From Chitinophaga rhizosphaerae (GTDB lineage: Bacteria > Bacteroidota > Bacteroidia > Chitinophagales > Chitinophagaceae), in the NCBI RefSeq assembly GCF_003958645.1, contig NZ_RXLO01000007.1, positions 124,001 through 188,000 on the forward strand: DNA of 64,000 nt. Reading direction: 5' to 3'. Shown piece by piece: positions 50,659 through 59,799 of the stretch. The notes under the pieces are model-generated. The model had not been told where the DNA came from. It did no database searches and saw nothing but the letters and a program-made list of their open reading frames with translations. Position 1 is the first letter of the stretch; every line of letters begins with the position of its first letter. Made by a program: the position numbers and the translations under genes.

Positions 50659-51945
50659 ATGGAAGTCGTCATTATCCTCGTCCTCATATTGCTCAACGGC
50701 ATCTTCTCAATGGCGGAGATTGCCCTGGTTTCCGCAAGGAAAGCGCGTCTCGAAGGCGCAGCCAAGCAGGGGGACGAAAAAGCCAGGGCAGCCCTGAAGC
50801 TGTCTAACAACCCGGACACGTTTTTGTCCACCGTCCAGATCGGCATTACGCTGATCGGCATTTTGACCGGTTTATATTCCGGCGAACAATTGAAGGAAGA
50901 CGTAAAGGGCTTCGTGATGCAAATGCCGGCCCTTGTGCCTTACGCCAATGCCATCGCCACCGCTATCATCGTCATCTGCGTAACGTATTTCACCCTCGTG
51001 CTCGGCGAGTTGTTCCCCAAAAGGATCGGCCTGACCAATCCGGAGCTTATCGCGAAGAACGTGGCCGCGCCCATGACCTTCCTTTCCCGCCTCACTTTCC
51101 CGTTCGTTTGGTTGCTGAGCCGCTCCACCGCGGCGCTGGTGAGCCTTTTCGGGCTGAAACGCTCGTCGGATAACAATGTGACGGAAGAAGAGATCAAGGC
51201 GATCATTTCCGAGGGCACCTCTTCCGGCGCCATCGAGGAAACCGAACAGGAAATCATCGAACGGGTGTTCCACCTGGGCGACCGCAATATCACCTCCCTC
51301 ATGACCCACCGTACCGATATCGTTTGGCTGGACGTGAACGAGGAAGTGGAAAGCTACAAGCGCAAGATCAAACAGGCGCCCCACTCTGTTTACCCCGTTT
51401 GCGAAGGGCAGATCGACAATATCCGGGGCATCCTTACGATCAAGGACCTCTATACCGCCGGCAACGTGGCCGTGCTGAAAGATATCATGAAGAAGCCCCT
51501 CTTCATCCCCGAAAACAACTCCGCTTACCAGGTGCTGGAAAAGTTCAAGGAAACGCAGATCCACGCCGCGTTCATCGTTGACGAATATGGCACTTTTCTT
51601 GGGATGATCACCCTGAACGATATTCTCGAAGCGATCGTGGGCGATATGCCGGAAACCGGGCAGGATGATTATAACATGATCAAACGGGAGGATGGAAGCT
51701 ATCTCGTTGACGCACAGATACCTTTCTACGATTTTCTCTCCGAATTCGATATGGAAGACCAGATGGCCGAGTTCGAACAGGAGTTCGATACCCTGGCCGG
51801 ATTCATTCTTCACCACCTGGAACATATCCCCCAAACCGGCGAAAAGCTGGAATGGCGCCGCTTTACCTTCGAGATCGTGGACATGGACGCACACCGGATC
51901 GACAAAATTCTGGTAACGCCCCCTGCGAATATTGAAGAAGAGTAA
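50659..51945 (+). CDS. CNNM/HlyC-CorC-type membrane protein with CBS pair
   Basis: 428 residues. The N-terminal DUF21/CNNM membrane domain (about 1-190) has MVEVVIILVLILLNGIFSMAEIALVSARKARLE-like features with the EIAL-S motif and LGELFPKRIGL. Two CBS domains follow at roughly 205-335 (MTHRTDIVWLDV, LTIKDLYTAG, DEYGTFLGMITLNDILEAIVGD), then a CorC_HlyC domain ending DAHRIDKILV. The family transports or regulates Mg2+/Co2+; the hemolysin name is historical. Likely last gene of the five-gene run. Confidence 0.92.
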   Translation: MEVVIILVLILLNGIFSMAEIALVSARKARLEGAAKQGDEKARAALKLSNNPDTFLSTVQIGITLIGILTGLYSGEQLKEDVKGFVMQMPALVPYANAIATAIIVICVTYFTLVLGELFPKRIGLTNPELIAKNVAAPMTFLSRLTFPFVWLLSRSTAALVSLFGLKRSSDNNVTEEEIKAIISEGTSSGAIEETEQEIIERVFHLGDRNITSLMTHRTDIVWLDVNEEVESYKRKIKQAPHSVYPVCEGQIDNIRGILTIKDLYTAGNVAVLKDIMKKPLFIPENNSAYQVLEKFKETQIHAAFIVDEYGTFLGMITLNDILEAIVGDMPETGQDDYNMIKREDGSYLVDAQIPFYDFLSEFDMEDQMAEFEQEFDTLAGFILHHLEHIPQTGEKLEWRRFTFEIVDMDAHRIDKILVTPPANIEEE

Positions 51946-52183
51946 TAAATTTACATCCCGAAATGACCGGCATAATGGCACTTCGGGATGTATTGCCAGA
52001 CCGGAATTGAACGCGACAGGAAGCCACCTGCTATCACTGCAAGATCTAACTAGTTGAATGCCAAAGGAGTATGGTAACCCCTGACCGTCCGTTAAAAATA
52101 GGAAGTAAGGATATTAGGAAAAAAACATCTTTATACTAATTTTGAGCGCTTTTTTACATAAACAAATAATATAATTTAAAATA
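51946..52183. promoter_or_regulatory. Leader region of the pigment cluster: hairpin 51953-51991 and -7 box 52137-52144
   Basis: ACATCCCGAA (51953-51962) pairs with 51982-51991, giving a 10-bp stem after the CNNM gene without a T-tract. TAATTTTG at 52137-52144 fits the -7 consensus, 40 bp before the ammonia-lyase ATG; no matching -33 was seen. Confidence 0.45.
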
Positions 52184-53758
52184 ATGGTTGTACTAGGAAG
52201 TAAGGTGCTTTCTTTGGAAGAAGTACACAGGGTATTGTTTGAAGGGGAAGAGTTGGTACTCGATGAAACAGCCGTACAGCAAGTGAATGACAACTTCGAG
52301 TTTCTCAAGATATTTTCCGCCAAAAAGCTTATTTACGGGATCAACACCGGCTTCGGCCCCATGGCGCAATACCGGATCCCGGAAAAAGATACGCTGCAGC
52401 TGCAATATAACCTTATCCGCAGCCACAGTTCGGGAGCAGGCAAATGCCTGGCGCCCATCCACACCAAAGCTTTGATGATAGCCCGGCTCAGCAGTTTCAT
52501 GCAGGGCTTTTCCGGTGTTCATACCGAGCTGGTGTACCTCCTCCGCGACCTTATCAACCATAACGTATATCCCTGCATTTACGAGCACGGTGGCGTTGGC
52601 GCCAGCGGCGACCTCGTTCAGCTGGCCCACCTGGCCCACGCGCTGATCGGGGAGGGGAACGTGTTGTATGAAGACGAGATCCGCCCCGCGGCGGAAGTTT
52701 TCGAGCAGCTGGGCCTCCAGCCGCTCACGGTACGCGTCCGCGAAGGGCTCGCCCTCATCAACGGCACTTCCGCCATGACGGGCATCGCCCTCGTGAACCT
52801 CATCGAAGCGCGCAAACTCCTCCTCTGGAGCTGCGCCCTCAGCGCCATGATCAACGAAGTGGTAGAAGCGTTCGACGATCACCTCAGTTACGAGCTCAAC
52901 GTCGTGAAACGCCATACCGGCCAGAATAAAGTAGCGGAAATGATGCGCGGCATGCTCACCGGGTCCAAAATGATCCGCCACCGGCCCGATCACTTCTACA
53001 AAGAACTGGAAGAAGAGATTTTCAAGGACAAAGTGCAGGAATATTACTCCCTGCGCTGCGTCCCGCAGATACTCGGCCCCATTTACGACATCCTCGTGCA
53101 GGCCGAAACCATCATCGTCGGCGAGCTCAATTCCGTGAGCGACAACCCCGTGGTAGACCACCGGCAACAGAACGTGTTCCATGGCGGCAACTTCCACGGC
53201 GATTATATCTCACTGGAGATGGACAAGCTGAAAATCGCCATGACGAAACTTTCCATGCTCAGCGAGCGCCAGCTCAACTATCTCATGAACGACAAGCTGA
53301 ACCACAAGTTCCCGCCGTTCATGAACCTCGGCAAGCTGGGCTTCAACTTCGGCATGCAGGGCGTCCAGTTCACCGCCACCTCTACCGTTGCGGAAAACCA
53401 GACCCTCAGCTATCCGATGTACCTGCACAGCATCCCGAACAACAACGACAACCAGGATATCGTGAGCATGGGCTGCAACGCGGCGCAACTGACGTACAAA
53501 GTGATCGAAAATACCTTCGAAGTGCTGACCGTTCAGGTGATGACGCTCCTCCAGGCAGTGGATTTCCTCAACTGCCAGGACCGCCTGGGCGCATTTACCC
53601 ACAAGATCTATCAGGACATCAGGGCTATTTTCCCTAAATTTATCGACGACGCGCCCCGTTACGCAGACGTGCAGCGCATCAAGGCTTACCTCATGCGGCA
53701 CGAGCCCGTGGTGGCGGAGCCGACCGTGGAGAAGCGGAAGAAATCTTCCGTTCAGTAG
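52184..53758 (+). CDS. Aromatic amino-acid ammonia-lyase, probably tyrosine ammonia-lyase
   Basis: 524 residues. The MIO cofactor triad Ala-Ser-Gly is at residues 140-142 in GGVGASGDLVQLAHL. Other signatures: INTGFGPMAQYRI, GNFHGDYISLEMDKL, SIPNNNDNQDIVSMG near residue 420. The selectivity position reads Ser-His (80-81, IRSHSSGAG), the pattern usually assigned to histidine lyases. However, the characterised flexirubin-cluster tyrosine lyase of Flavobacterium johnsoniae, as recalled, has the same motif and closely similar flanks. In this context it should deaminate tyrosine to 4-coumarate, the aryl starter. First gene of the cluster. Confidence 0.88.
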   Translation: MVVLGSKVLSLEEVHRVLFEGEELVLDETAVQQVNDNFEFLKIFSAKKLIYGINTGFGPMAQYRIPEKDTLQLQYNLIRSHSSGAGKCLAPIHTKALMIARLSSFMQGFSGVHTELVYLLRDLINHNVYPCIYEHGGVGASGDLVQLAHLAHALIGEGNVLYEDEIRPAAEVFEQLGLQPLTVRVREGLALINGTSAMTGIALVNLIEARKLLLWSCALSAMINEVVEAFDDHLSYELNVVKRHTGQNKVAEMMRGMLTGSKMIRHRPDHFYKELEEEIFKDKVQEYYSLRCVPQILGPIYDILVQAETIIVGELNSVSDNPVVDHRQQNVFHGGNFHGDYISLEMDKLKIAMTKLSMLSERQLNYLMNDKLNHKFPPFMNLGKLGFNFGMQGVQFTATSTVAENQTLSYPMYLHSIPNNNDNQDIVSMGCNAAQLTYKVIENTFEVLTVQVMTLLQAVDFLNCQDRLGAFTHKIYQDIRAIFPKFIDDAPRYADVQRIKAYLMRHEPVVAEPTVEKRKKSSVQ

Positions 53759-53801
53759 CCATATTTTATACGAAACAACAGCATAAGAAACAATTACACG
53801 G

Positions 53802-54530
53802 ATGAAATGCGCATTGATAACAGGTGGTTCCCGCGGCATCGGCAGGGCAGTTTGCATCAAACTGGCGGAACAGGGCTACCATATCCTGATCAATTATAAA
53901 GGCAATACGGCCGCGGCGGAAGCAACCCTCGAAGCCGTGCGCCAGAAAGGTACCGATGGCACCCTGCTCAAATTCGACGTAGGGAACGAAAGCGAAGTGA
54001 ACGAAGTGCTCGGCGCCTGGCTCGAAGCCAATAAAGACAAGCAGATCGAAGTGCTGGTCAATAACGCCGGCATCCGGGAAGACATGATGCTTTTCCAGAT
54101 GTCGACCGAAAAATGGAAAAGCGTCCTGGACGCGAGCCTCGACGGGTTTTTCTACGTCACCAAGCTCGTGCTCACGGGCATGCTGCTAAAACGCTACGGC
54201 CGGATCGTGAACATGGTTTCGCTGTCCGGATTGAAGGGAACCCCCGGCCAGGTAAACTACAGCGCCGCCAAGGCCGGCCTCATCGGCGCCACCAAAGCCC
54301 TCGCCCAGGAAGTCGCCAAGCGCAATGTGACCGTCAACGCCGTGGCCCCCGGTTTCATCCGGACGGACATGACGGACGGACTGCCCGAAAAAGAGCTCTC
54401 CGCCATGGTGCCCATGCAACGCTTCGGAACGGCCGAAGAAGTAGCGGAAGCCGTGGCATTCCTGTCGTCCAAAGGCGCGTCCTACATCACGGGAGAAGTA
54501 CTCAACATCAACGGCGGTCTTTATTCCTGA
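53802..54530 (+). CDS. 3-oxoacyl-ACP reductase (FabG-type SDR)
   Basis: 242 residues, a short-chain dehydrogenase. The NADPH site ITGGSRGIGRAV is at residues 6-17, the NNAG motif near residue 87, and the catalytic Ser-Tyr-Lys set in SLSGLKGTPGQVNYSAAKAGLIG near residues 138-156. The terminal YITGEVLNINGG is standard. In the cluster it would reduce the beta-keto group after each chain extension of the aryl polyene. It follows the ammonia-lyase by 43 bp. Confidence 0.94.
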   Translation: MKCALITGGSRGIGRAVCIKLAEQGYHILINYKGNTAAAEATLEAVRQKGTDGTLLKFDVGNESEVNEVLGAWLEANKDKQIEVLVNNAGIREDMMLFQMSTEKWKSVLDASLDGFFYVTKLVLTGMLLKRYGRIVNMVSLSGLKGTPGQVNYSAAKAGLIGATKALAQEVAKRNVTVNAVAPGFIRTDMTDGLPEKELSAMVPMQRFGTAEEVAEAVAFLSSKGASYITGEVLNINGGLYS

Positions 54531-54611
54531 CCCGGCAGCCATTTCCGCAGCATATCAAACAGTAACGAAAAATACGGGGCCATGGCCCCGCGATGATAAT
54601 TAACACAGCGC

Positions 54612-55832
54612 ATGAACAGAGTAGTGATCACAGGCATAGGTATATATTCCTGTCTCGGGAAAGACCTGGAGACGGTGAAGGAATCCCTTTTCCAGGGGCG
54701 TTCCGGCATCGTGCTGGATGCCGGTCGCAAAGCGTTCGGTTACCGATCGGGACTGACCGGATGGGTTGACCGTCCGGAGCTGAAAGGCTTGCTGGACCGG
54801 CGCTCCCGGCTCATGATGCCCGAACAGGCGGAATATGCCTATATGAGCACCCGCGAAGCCCTGGCCCTGGCTAAAATGGATCCCGATTACCTCGAAGCGA
54901 ACGAAGTTGGGCTGCTGTTCGGGAACGACAGTTCCGCCAAGCCCGTTGTGGAGGCTACCGATATTATCCGCGAAAAGAAAGATACGATGCTCGTGGGCTC
55001 GGGGTCTGTGTTCCAGACCATGAACTCCACGGTCAACATGAACCTTGCCACCATTTTCCGCCTGAAAGGCGTGAATTTCAGCATCAGCGCGGCTTGTGCC
55101 AGCGGCTCGCATGCCATCGGGGTGGGGTATAGCTTTATCCGCTCCGGCATGCAGGACGCGGTGATCTGCGGCGGCGCACAGGAAATCAACCTGTACGCCA
55201 TGGGCAATTTCGACGCGATCGCGGCATTTTCCGTTCGCGAGAACGACCCCACGCGCGCTTCCCGCCCGTTCGACCGCGACCGCGACGGCCTCGTGCCATC
55301 CGGCGGGGCGGCTACGGTGATCCTGGAAAGCCTGGAATCGGCGCAACGCCGCGGCGCGCCCATCCTGGGAGAAGTGCTGGGGTACGGTTTCTCCAGCAAT
55401 GGGGCGCATATCAGCAACCCCAGCGTGGAAGGGCCCACCCGCAGCCTGCAAATGGCCTTGCGCGATGCGGGCCTGTCCCCAAAAGACATCGGCTACATCA
55501 ACGCCCACGCCACGTCGACCCCGGCGGGAGACGCCAGCGAGGCCAAAGCCATCCATTCCGTGTTCGGCGAATGCCACACGCCTGTCAGCTCCACCAAAGG
55601 GATGACAGGGCACGAATGCTGGATGGCCGGCGCCAGCGAGATCGTCTATTCCATGCTCATGATGCAGCATGGGTTCCTGGCGCCCAACATCAATTTCGAG
55701 AACCCCGACGATGATTCGGCCAAATTGAACATCGTTACGAATGCAATTAATAAAAATTTTAATATATTTTTGTCTAATTCCTTTGGCTTTGGGGGAACTA
55801 ACTCCTCCCTTATTGTCAGGAAATGGGAATAA
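54612..55832 (+). CDS. Beta-ketoacyl-ACP synthase
   Basis: 406 residues, thiolase-fold KAS I/II type. The nucleophile Cys162 lies in SISAACASGSHAIG, the first His in INAHATSTPAGD near residue 300, and the second in GMTGHECWMAGAS near residue 337, so the Cys-His-His triad is complete. The second His motif departs from the common TGHCLGAAGA. The closing SFGFGGTNSSLI is typical. It is one of three intact condensing enzymes in the cluster and probably an elongating synthase. Confidence 0.93.
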   Translation: MNRVVITGIGIYSCLGKDLETVKESLFQGRSGIVLDAGRKAFGYRSGLTGWVDRPELKGLLDRRSRLMMPEQAEYAYMSTREALALAKMDPDYLEANEVGLLFGNDSSAKPVVEATDIIREKKDTMLVGSGSVFQTMNSTVNMNLATIFRLKGVNFSISAACASGSHAIGVGYSFIRSGMQDAVICGGAQEINLYAMGNFDAIAAFSVRENDPTRASRPFDRDRDGLVPSGGAATVILESLESAQRRGAPILGEVLGYGFSSNGAHISNPSVEGPTRSLQMALRDAGLSPKDIGYINAHATSTPAGDASEAKAIHSVFGECHTPVSSTKGMTGHECWMAGASEIVYSMLMMQHGFLAPNINFENPDDDSAKLNIVTNAINKNFNIFLSNSFGFGGTNSSLIVRKWE

Positions 55833-55950
55833 TTCGGACATGAGGCCGGTTATGGGTTGTTTTTCTATAATTTTGCCCCGTAGCCCGCATGCGAACCAAT
55901 GGGGTGCAAAGTGAAAGCTATCTAACCTATATCTGGAACACTTAAAGTTT

Positions 55951-56208
55951 ATGGAAATCAAGGAGATCATTCAAAAAACCAATGCTTTTCTGGCGGACGA
56001 ATTCGAAGTTTCCCCCGAAAGCATTACCCCCGAGGCCGACCTGAAGGCCACGTTGGAACTGGACAGCCTGGACTATATTGACCTGGTAGTGGCCATCGAG
56101 AACAATTTCGGATTCAAGGTGAAACCGGAAGACTTCCAGGGCATCGTTACCTTCCAGGACTTCTATAATTATGTCATCGAACGTGTTAAACAAAAAGAAC
56201 TGGTATAA
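55951..56208 (+). CDS. Acyl carrier protein
   Basis: 85 residues, acidic, four-helix type. The phosphopantetheine site Ser39 is in ELDSLDYIDLVV. It starts 118 bp after the ketosynthase; the spacer is unremarkable. Its last bases overlap the acyltransferase start by 1 bp. It probably carries the growing aryl-polyene chain. A second carrier protein is encoded at 62751. Confidence 0.94.
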   Translation: MEIKEIIQKTNAFLADEFEVSPESITPEADLKATLELDSLDYIDLVVAIENNFGFKVKPEDFQGIVTFQDFYNYVIERVKQKELV

Positions 56209-57089
56209 TGCCGTCGTGGCAGGGTAAATCCAAAGGAAATAAGCTCGGTTACCGGATCTTCATTGGTGTATTGCGTTACGGAGGCATTCGTCCGGCTTAT
56301 TTCCTGCTGGTATTCGTTTCGGTTTATTATTGCCTGTTCTCCTGGAACACTGCCCGGTCTATGTACCGGTTTTTTCGTTATAAGGTACAATACCCCCGGT
56401 GGCGCGCCATGGCGTCCGTTTACCGGAATATCTATATATTCGGCCAGACGTTGATAGACAAAGTGGTGGTGATGGCCGGGATCCCCAATCGTTTCAGCTT
56501 CGTTTTCGATGGTGAAGAACGGCTCCACGCGATGGTCAGCAGCGGCAAGGGCGGCATCCTGCTCAGTGCGCATCTGGGCAACTGGGAAGTGGCCGGCCAC
56601 CTGTTCACCCGGCTCAATACCCGGATCAACATCGTGATGTTCGACGGGGAACACGAAAGAATAAAAAGTTACCTCGAAGGGGTAACGGGCGGAAGGAATG
56701 TGAATGTCATTGTACTGAAAGACGATCTTTCGCATATTTACGCCATCAACGATGCGCTGGGCAAGCAGGAACTGGTATGCATGCACGCCGACCGGTTCCT
56801 GACCGGCAACAAGACGGCGGAGAGAATGTTCCTGGGAGAGCCGGCGCGCTTTCCCGTAGGGCCTTTCCTGCTGGCTTCCACGTTCAGGGTGCCCGTATCG
56901 TTCGTTTTTGCTTTTAAGGAAACCGCTACGCATTATCACCTCTATGCCACCGATCCCAAAGTGTACCCCGGCGCCAAACAGGGTGGTTTAGACCAGTCGA
57001 TGGACGATTTTGTAAGCGTAATGGAAGAAAAAGTGCGGAAATATCCGCTGCAATGGTTCAATTATTATGATTTCTGGTCGAAAGACTGA
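56208..57089 (+). CDS. Lysophospholipid acyltransferase-family protein
   Basis: 293 residues, LpxL/HtrB-like. An N-terminal membrane anchor (about 20-45) precedes the acyltransferase motif SAHLGNWEVAG (His-x4-Glu) near residue 125, with VCMHADRF near 190 and later SFVFAFKET. In aryl-polyene and flexirubin clusters such enzymes attach the finished acyl chain to a lipid or alcohol acceptor in the membrane. It begins within 1 bp of the carrier-protein stop. Confidence 0.88.
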   Translation: MPSWQGKSKGNKLGYRIFIGVLRYGGIRPAYFLLVFVSVYYCLFSWNTARSMYRFFRYKVQYPRWRAMASVYRNIYIFGQTLIDKVVVMAGIPNRFSFVFDGEERLHAMVSSGKGGILLSAHLGNWEVAGHLFTRLNTRINIVMFDGEHERIKSYLEGVTGGRNVNVIVLKDDLSHIYAINDALGKQELVCMHADRFLTGNKTAERMFLGEPARFPVGPFLLASTFRVPVSFVFAFKETATHYHLYATDPKVYPGAKQGGLDQSMDDFVSVMEEKVRKYPLQWFNYYDFWSKD

Positions 57090-57102
57090 CAATACGCATC
57101 AT

Positions 57103-57522
57103 ATGCATCACGAAGACATTACCGAATATATCCCCCAGCGCCCGCCGGTCGTCATGATCAGCAGGCTCATCGAAGCGGGGGAGAAGAACATCCGCACCGA
57201 GCTCGACGTGGCGGCCGACAACGTGTTCGTCGAAAACGGCACGCTCATGGCCCCGGGGCTCGTGGAGAATATCGCGCAGACGGCTGCGGCCAGGGTCGGG
57301 TTTCTCGCCCGGCGCGACAACGTGCCCGTGCCCCTCGGCTTCATCGGCGCCATTCAAAACCTCGAAGTACTGGAGCTACCTCCCGCAGGTTCCACCCTCC
57401 AGACAGAAATCCTTATCACCCACGAACTCTTCAACGCCACCGTGGTCAAAGGCTCCGTTCAGCTGAACGGCCGGACGCTGGCGCAATGCGACATGAAAAT
57501 TTTCATCGCCCAAAAACCATAA
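57103..57522 (+). CDS. 3-hydroxyacyl-ACP dehydratase, hotdog fold
   Basis: 139 residues from ATG 57103; an earlier in-frame ATG at 57067 lies inside the acyltransferase gene. It has the ITEYIPQRPPVVMISRLIE start of ApeI/P-like dehydratases and the central helix segment TLMAPGLVENIAQTAAARVGF containing the Glu that replaces the FabZ catalytic acid. In the cluster it removes water after ketoreduction, leaving the conjugated double bonds of the polyene. Confidence 0.85.
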   Translation: MHHEDITEYIPQRPPVVMISRLIEAGEKNIRTELDVAADNVFVENGTLMAPGLVENIAQTAAARVGFLARRDNVPVPLGFIGAIQNLEVLELPPAGSTLQTEILITHELFNATVVKGSVQLNGRTLAQCDMKIFIAQKP

Positions 57523-57535
57523 AACAAGAGTCACC

Positions 57536-58189
57536 ATGAAACTGAAAAATCTCGTTTTGCCCCTGATCGCTTTCGCCCTTAGCGCATCCGCCGCAAACGC
57601 ACAGTCCGCCAAAGACGTATTCGACAAGGAAACCAAGCTGACCTGGATCGGCCTCGACTGGACCAAAACCCGCCTCATCGGCGACGCCGCCGCCAAAGCC
57701 GATCAGATCGTAGAAAAAAACTTCGTGGAAGTAAACCAGAAAGTGGTGAACGAATACAAGAAGTTCGACGTAGCCAAGGCTTTCCGCCGCAGCGAAGTGA
57801 GCACCGACATCGGGCCGGTTAACAAAAGGACCGCCAAGATCGATCCGGACAACCTGCTGTCAGACAACTCCGACGATTACCAGCACCTCAAGCCTGAAGA
57901 CATCACCACCCTCGTGAAAGGGTTCGATTTCAACGGCAAAACCGGTATCGGCATCGTTTGGTTCGTGGAAGGCATCAACAAAACCAAAAAGGAAATTTCT
58001 GCTTACGTGACGCTGGTAGACATGAAGGCCAAAAAAGTGCTGTTTACCGAGCGCATGGTCGGAAAGATGGGCGGCAAGTTCGGCGTGGCCTTCGGGTATG
58101 CCAACATGTACCTGACTGGCGTTAAATCCATCCTCGACGACATCGAGAAAGACAAGTACAAAGAGTGGAAATCCACTTACGGAGGATAA
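57536..58189 (+). CDS. Secreted protein of unknown function within the pigment cluster
   Basis: 217 residues. A signal peptide (LSASAANAQ) is followed by a mature chain with no enzymatic motif I can identify; it starts AKDVFDKETKLTWIGLDWTKTRLIG and contains a hydrophobic strand GKTGIGIVWFVEGI near residue 130. It sits between the dehydratase and thioesterase genes with short gaps, so it is part of the operon. A periplasmic or outer-membrane role in pigment placement is possible, but the function is unknown. Confidence 0.75.
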   Translation: MKLKNLVLPLIAFALSASAANAQSAKDVFDKETKLTWIGLDWTKTRLIGDAAAKADQIVEKNFVEVNQKVVNEYKKFDVAKAFRRSEVSTDIGPVNKRTAKIDPDNLLSDNSDDYQHLKPEDITTLVKGFDFNGKTGIGIVWFVEGINKTKKEISAYVTLVDMKAKKVLFTERMVGKMGGKFGVAFGYANMYLTGVKSILDDIEKDKYKEWKSTYGG

Positions 58190-58216
58190 TTTTAATTGAA
58201 AACATCAACATCATTC

Positions 58217-58642
58217 ATGCAACCTGTATTGAGCGAAGAGGCGGAAGTGCTGGTCCGGTTTAATGAAGCAGATCCGCTGGGCATAGTGTGGCACGGCAAT
58301 TATATCCGGTATTTCGAAGACGGCAGGGAAGCCTTCGGCGCGAAATACAGGTTGCGTTATCTCGACATTTTCGCGCATGGGTACACGGTGCCCGTCGTGA
58401 ATGTGGAATGCCATTACAAGCGGCCTTTGCGGTATGGCGATAAAGTACGGGTGGAAACTCGCTACATCCCTACGGAAGCCGCCAAGATCCGTTTCGAGTA
58501 CACCCTGTACAACGCCGAAACCCGCGAAGTGGTTTGCACGGGCGCCTCCGTGCAGGTGTTCCTCGACAAGGAAGCCGACATCCTGCAACTGACCGTTCCG
58601 GCGTTTTTCGCGGAATGGAAAAAACAGTGGGGGTTGTCATGA
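58217..58642 (+). CDS. 4HBT-type acyl-CoA/ACP thioesterase
   Basis: 141 residues from ATG 58217 (an in-frame TTG at 58196 would add seven). Hotdog fold of the YbgC/4-hydroxybenzoyl-CoA thioesterase type: VRFNEADPLGIVWHGNYIRYFEDGREAFG carries the catalytic Asp in the D-x2-G-x2 region. In aryl-polyene pathways it would release or edit acyl chains. Its stop overlaps the next ketosynthase start by ATGA. Confidence 0.88.
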   Translation: MQPVLSEEAEVLVRFNEADPLGIVWHGNYIRYFEDGREAFGAKYRLRYLDIFAHGYTVPVVNVECHYKRPLRYGDKVRVETRYIPTEAAKIRFEYTLYNAETREVVCTGASVQVFLDKEADILQLTVPAFFAEWKKQWGLS

Positions 58643-59775
58643 CGAACGTGTACGTAGCTGCGGAAAACATCGTGTCGCCCCTGGGGTTCACGGCCCAGGC
58701 CAACTTTGACCGGCTTATCGCCGGAGAAAGCGGTATCCGCCGGCAACCCGGCGGCTTTTTCGCTTCCGCCCTTCCCGAAGAATTGCTGCGCCCCGCCGCA
58801 GCAGCGGCCGGCCTGGCGGAGAACACCCGTTTCGAGCAACTGATCGTACTCAGCATCAAAGACGTGCTTTCCCGCACGAAAGTGCCCATCGGCGATCCGC
58901 GCACCGCCTTCGTCCTGTCTACCACCAAAGGCAACATCGCCTTGCTGGAACAGGGGAAAGCCGGCCAGCCCGGCGCCTCCATGCTGCTGCACGCCACCGC
59001 CGCACAGGTTGCCAAAACCGTAGGCGCGGCCGCACAGCCCATCGTGGTGAGCAACGCCTGCATTTCAGGCCTCCTCGCCATCCTCATCGCCCAGCGCCTC
59101 ATCCGCGCCGGGCAATACGACCATGCCGTGGTTTGCGGGGCCGACGAACTGACCAGGTTCGTCCTGTCCGGCTTCCAGTCTTTCCTGGCCGTTTCCGACG
59201 AGCCCTGCCGCCCGTTCGACGCGGCCCGCAAAGGGGTGACCCTGGGGGAAGGAGCCGCTACGGTCGTTTTAACGAAGGACACGACATTGTTGCCGGCCGG
59301 CGAAGCCATCCTCCTCGGGGAAGGCGCTTCCAGCAACGATGCCAATCATATTTCCGGTCCGTCGAGAACGGGCGCCGAACTTTCTTCCGCGCTTGTTTCC
59401 GCAATGCACCGGAGCCGCCTGGGGCCCGCGGATATCGGGTTCGTATCGGCGCACGGTACCGCCACGCTGTACAACGACGAAATGGAGGCGAAGGCTTTCC
59501 ATTTGTCGGGTTTGCAGGATGTTCCGGTCAACAGTCTCAAAGGCAACTACGGCCATACCCTTGGCGCGGCGGGGCTGATAGAGACGGTAGCCGGGATATA
59601 TGCCATGAAACACGGTGTGGTATTGCCGACCGCCGGCTTTGTATCATCCGGAATCAGCCATCCATTGATGGTGAGCAGTCAACTCGAGAAACGCACCATC
59701 CGTCATTTCCTCAAAACCACATCCGGTTTTGGAGGGTGCAATGCCGCGATGGTGTTTAGCAGTGTGACATTGTAA
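58639..59775 (+). CDS. Beta-ketoacyl-ACP synthase
   Basis: 378 residues from ATG 58639, chosen because it overlaps the thioesterase stop (ATGA); in-frame upstream starts are inside that gene. Nucleophile Cys in VVSNACISGLLA near residue 138, His in SAHGTATLYNDE near 272, and His in KGNYGHTLGAAG near 305: the triad is intact. The chain is short at the N-terminus compared with typical FabF. A second elongating or starter-specific condensing enzyme. Confidence 0.9.
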   Translation: MTNVYVAAENIVSPLGFTAQANFDRLIAGESGIRRQPGGFFASALPEELLRPAAAAAGLAENTRFEQLIVLSIKDVLSRTKVPIGDPRTAFVLSTTKGNIALLEQGKAGQPGASMLLHATAAQVAKTVGAAAQPIVVSNACISGLLAILIAQRLIRAGQYDHAVVCGADELTRFVLSGFQSFLAVSDEPCRPFDAARKGVTLGEGAATVVLTKDTTLLPAGEAILLGEGASSNDANHISGPSRTGAELSSALVSAMHRSRLGPADIGFVSAHGTATLYNDEMEAKAFHLSGLQDVPVNSLKGNYGHTLGAAGLIETVAGIYAMKHGVVLPTAGFVSSGISHPLMVSSQLEKRTIRHFLKTTSGFGGCNAAMVFSSVTL

Positions 59776-59799
59776 AAAATTAAAAAAAGCAGATCACCC

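Noticed and set aside
52184-53758. Assignment as hutH of a histidine-degradation operon
   Set aside because: No hutU, hutI or hutG nearby; neighbours are fatty-acid-type genes of an aryl-polyene cluster.
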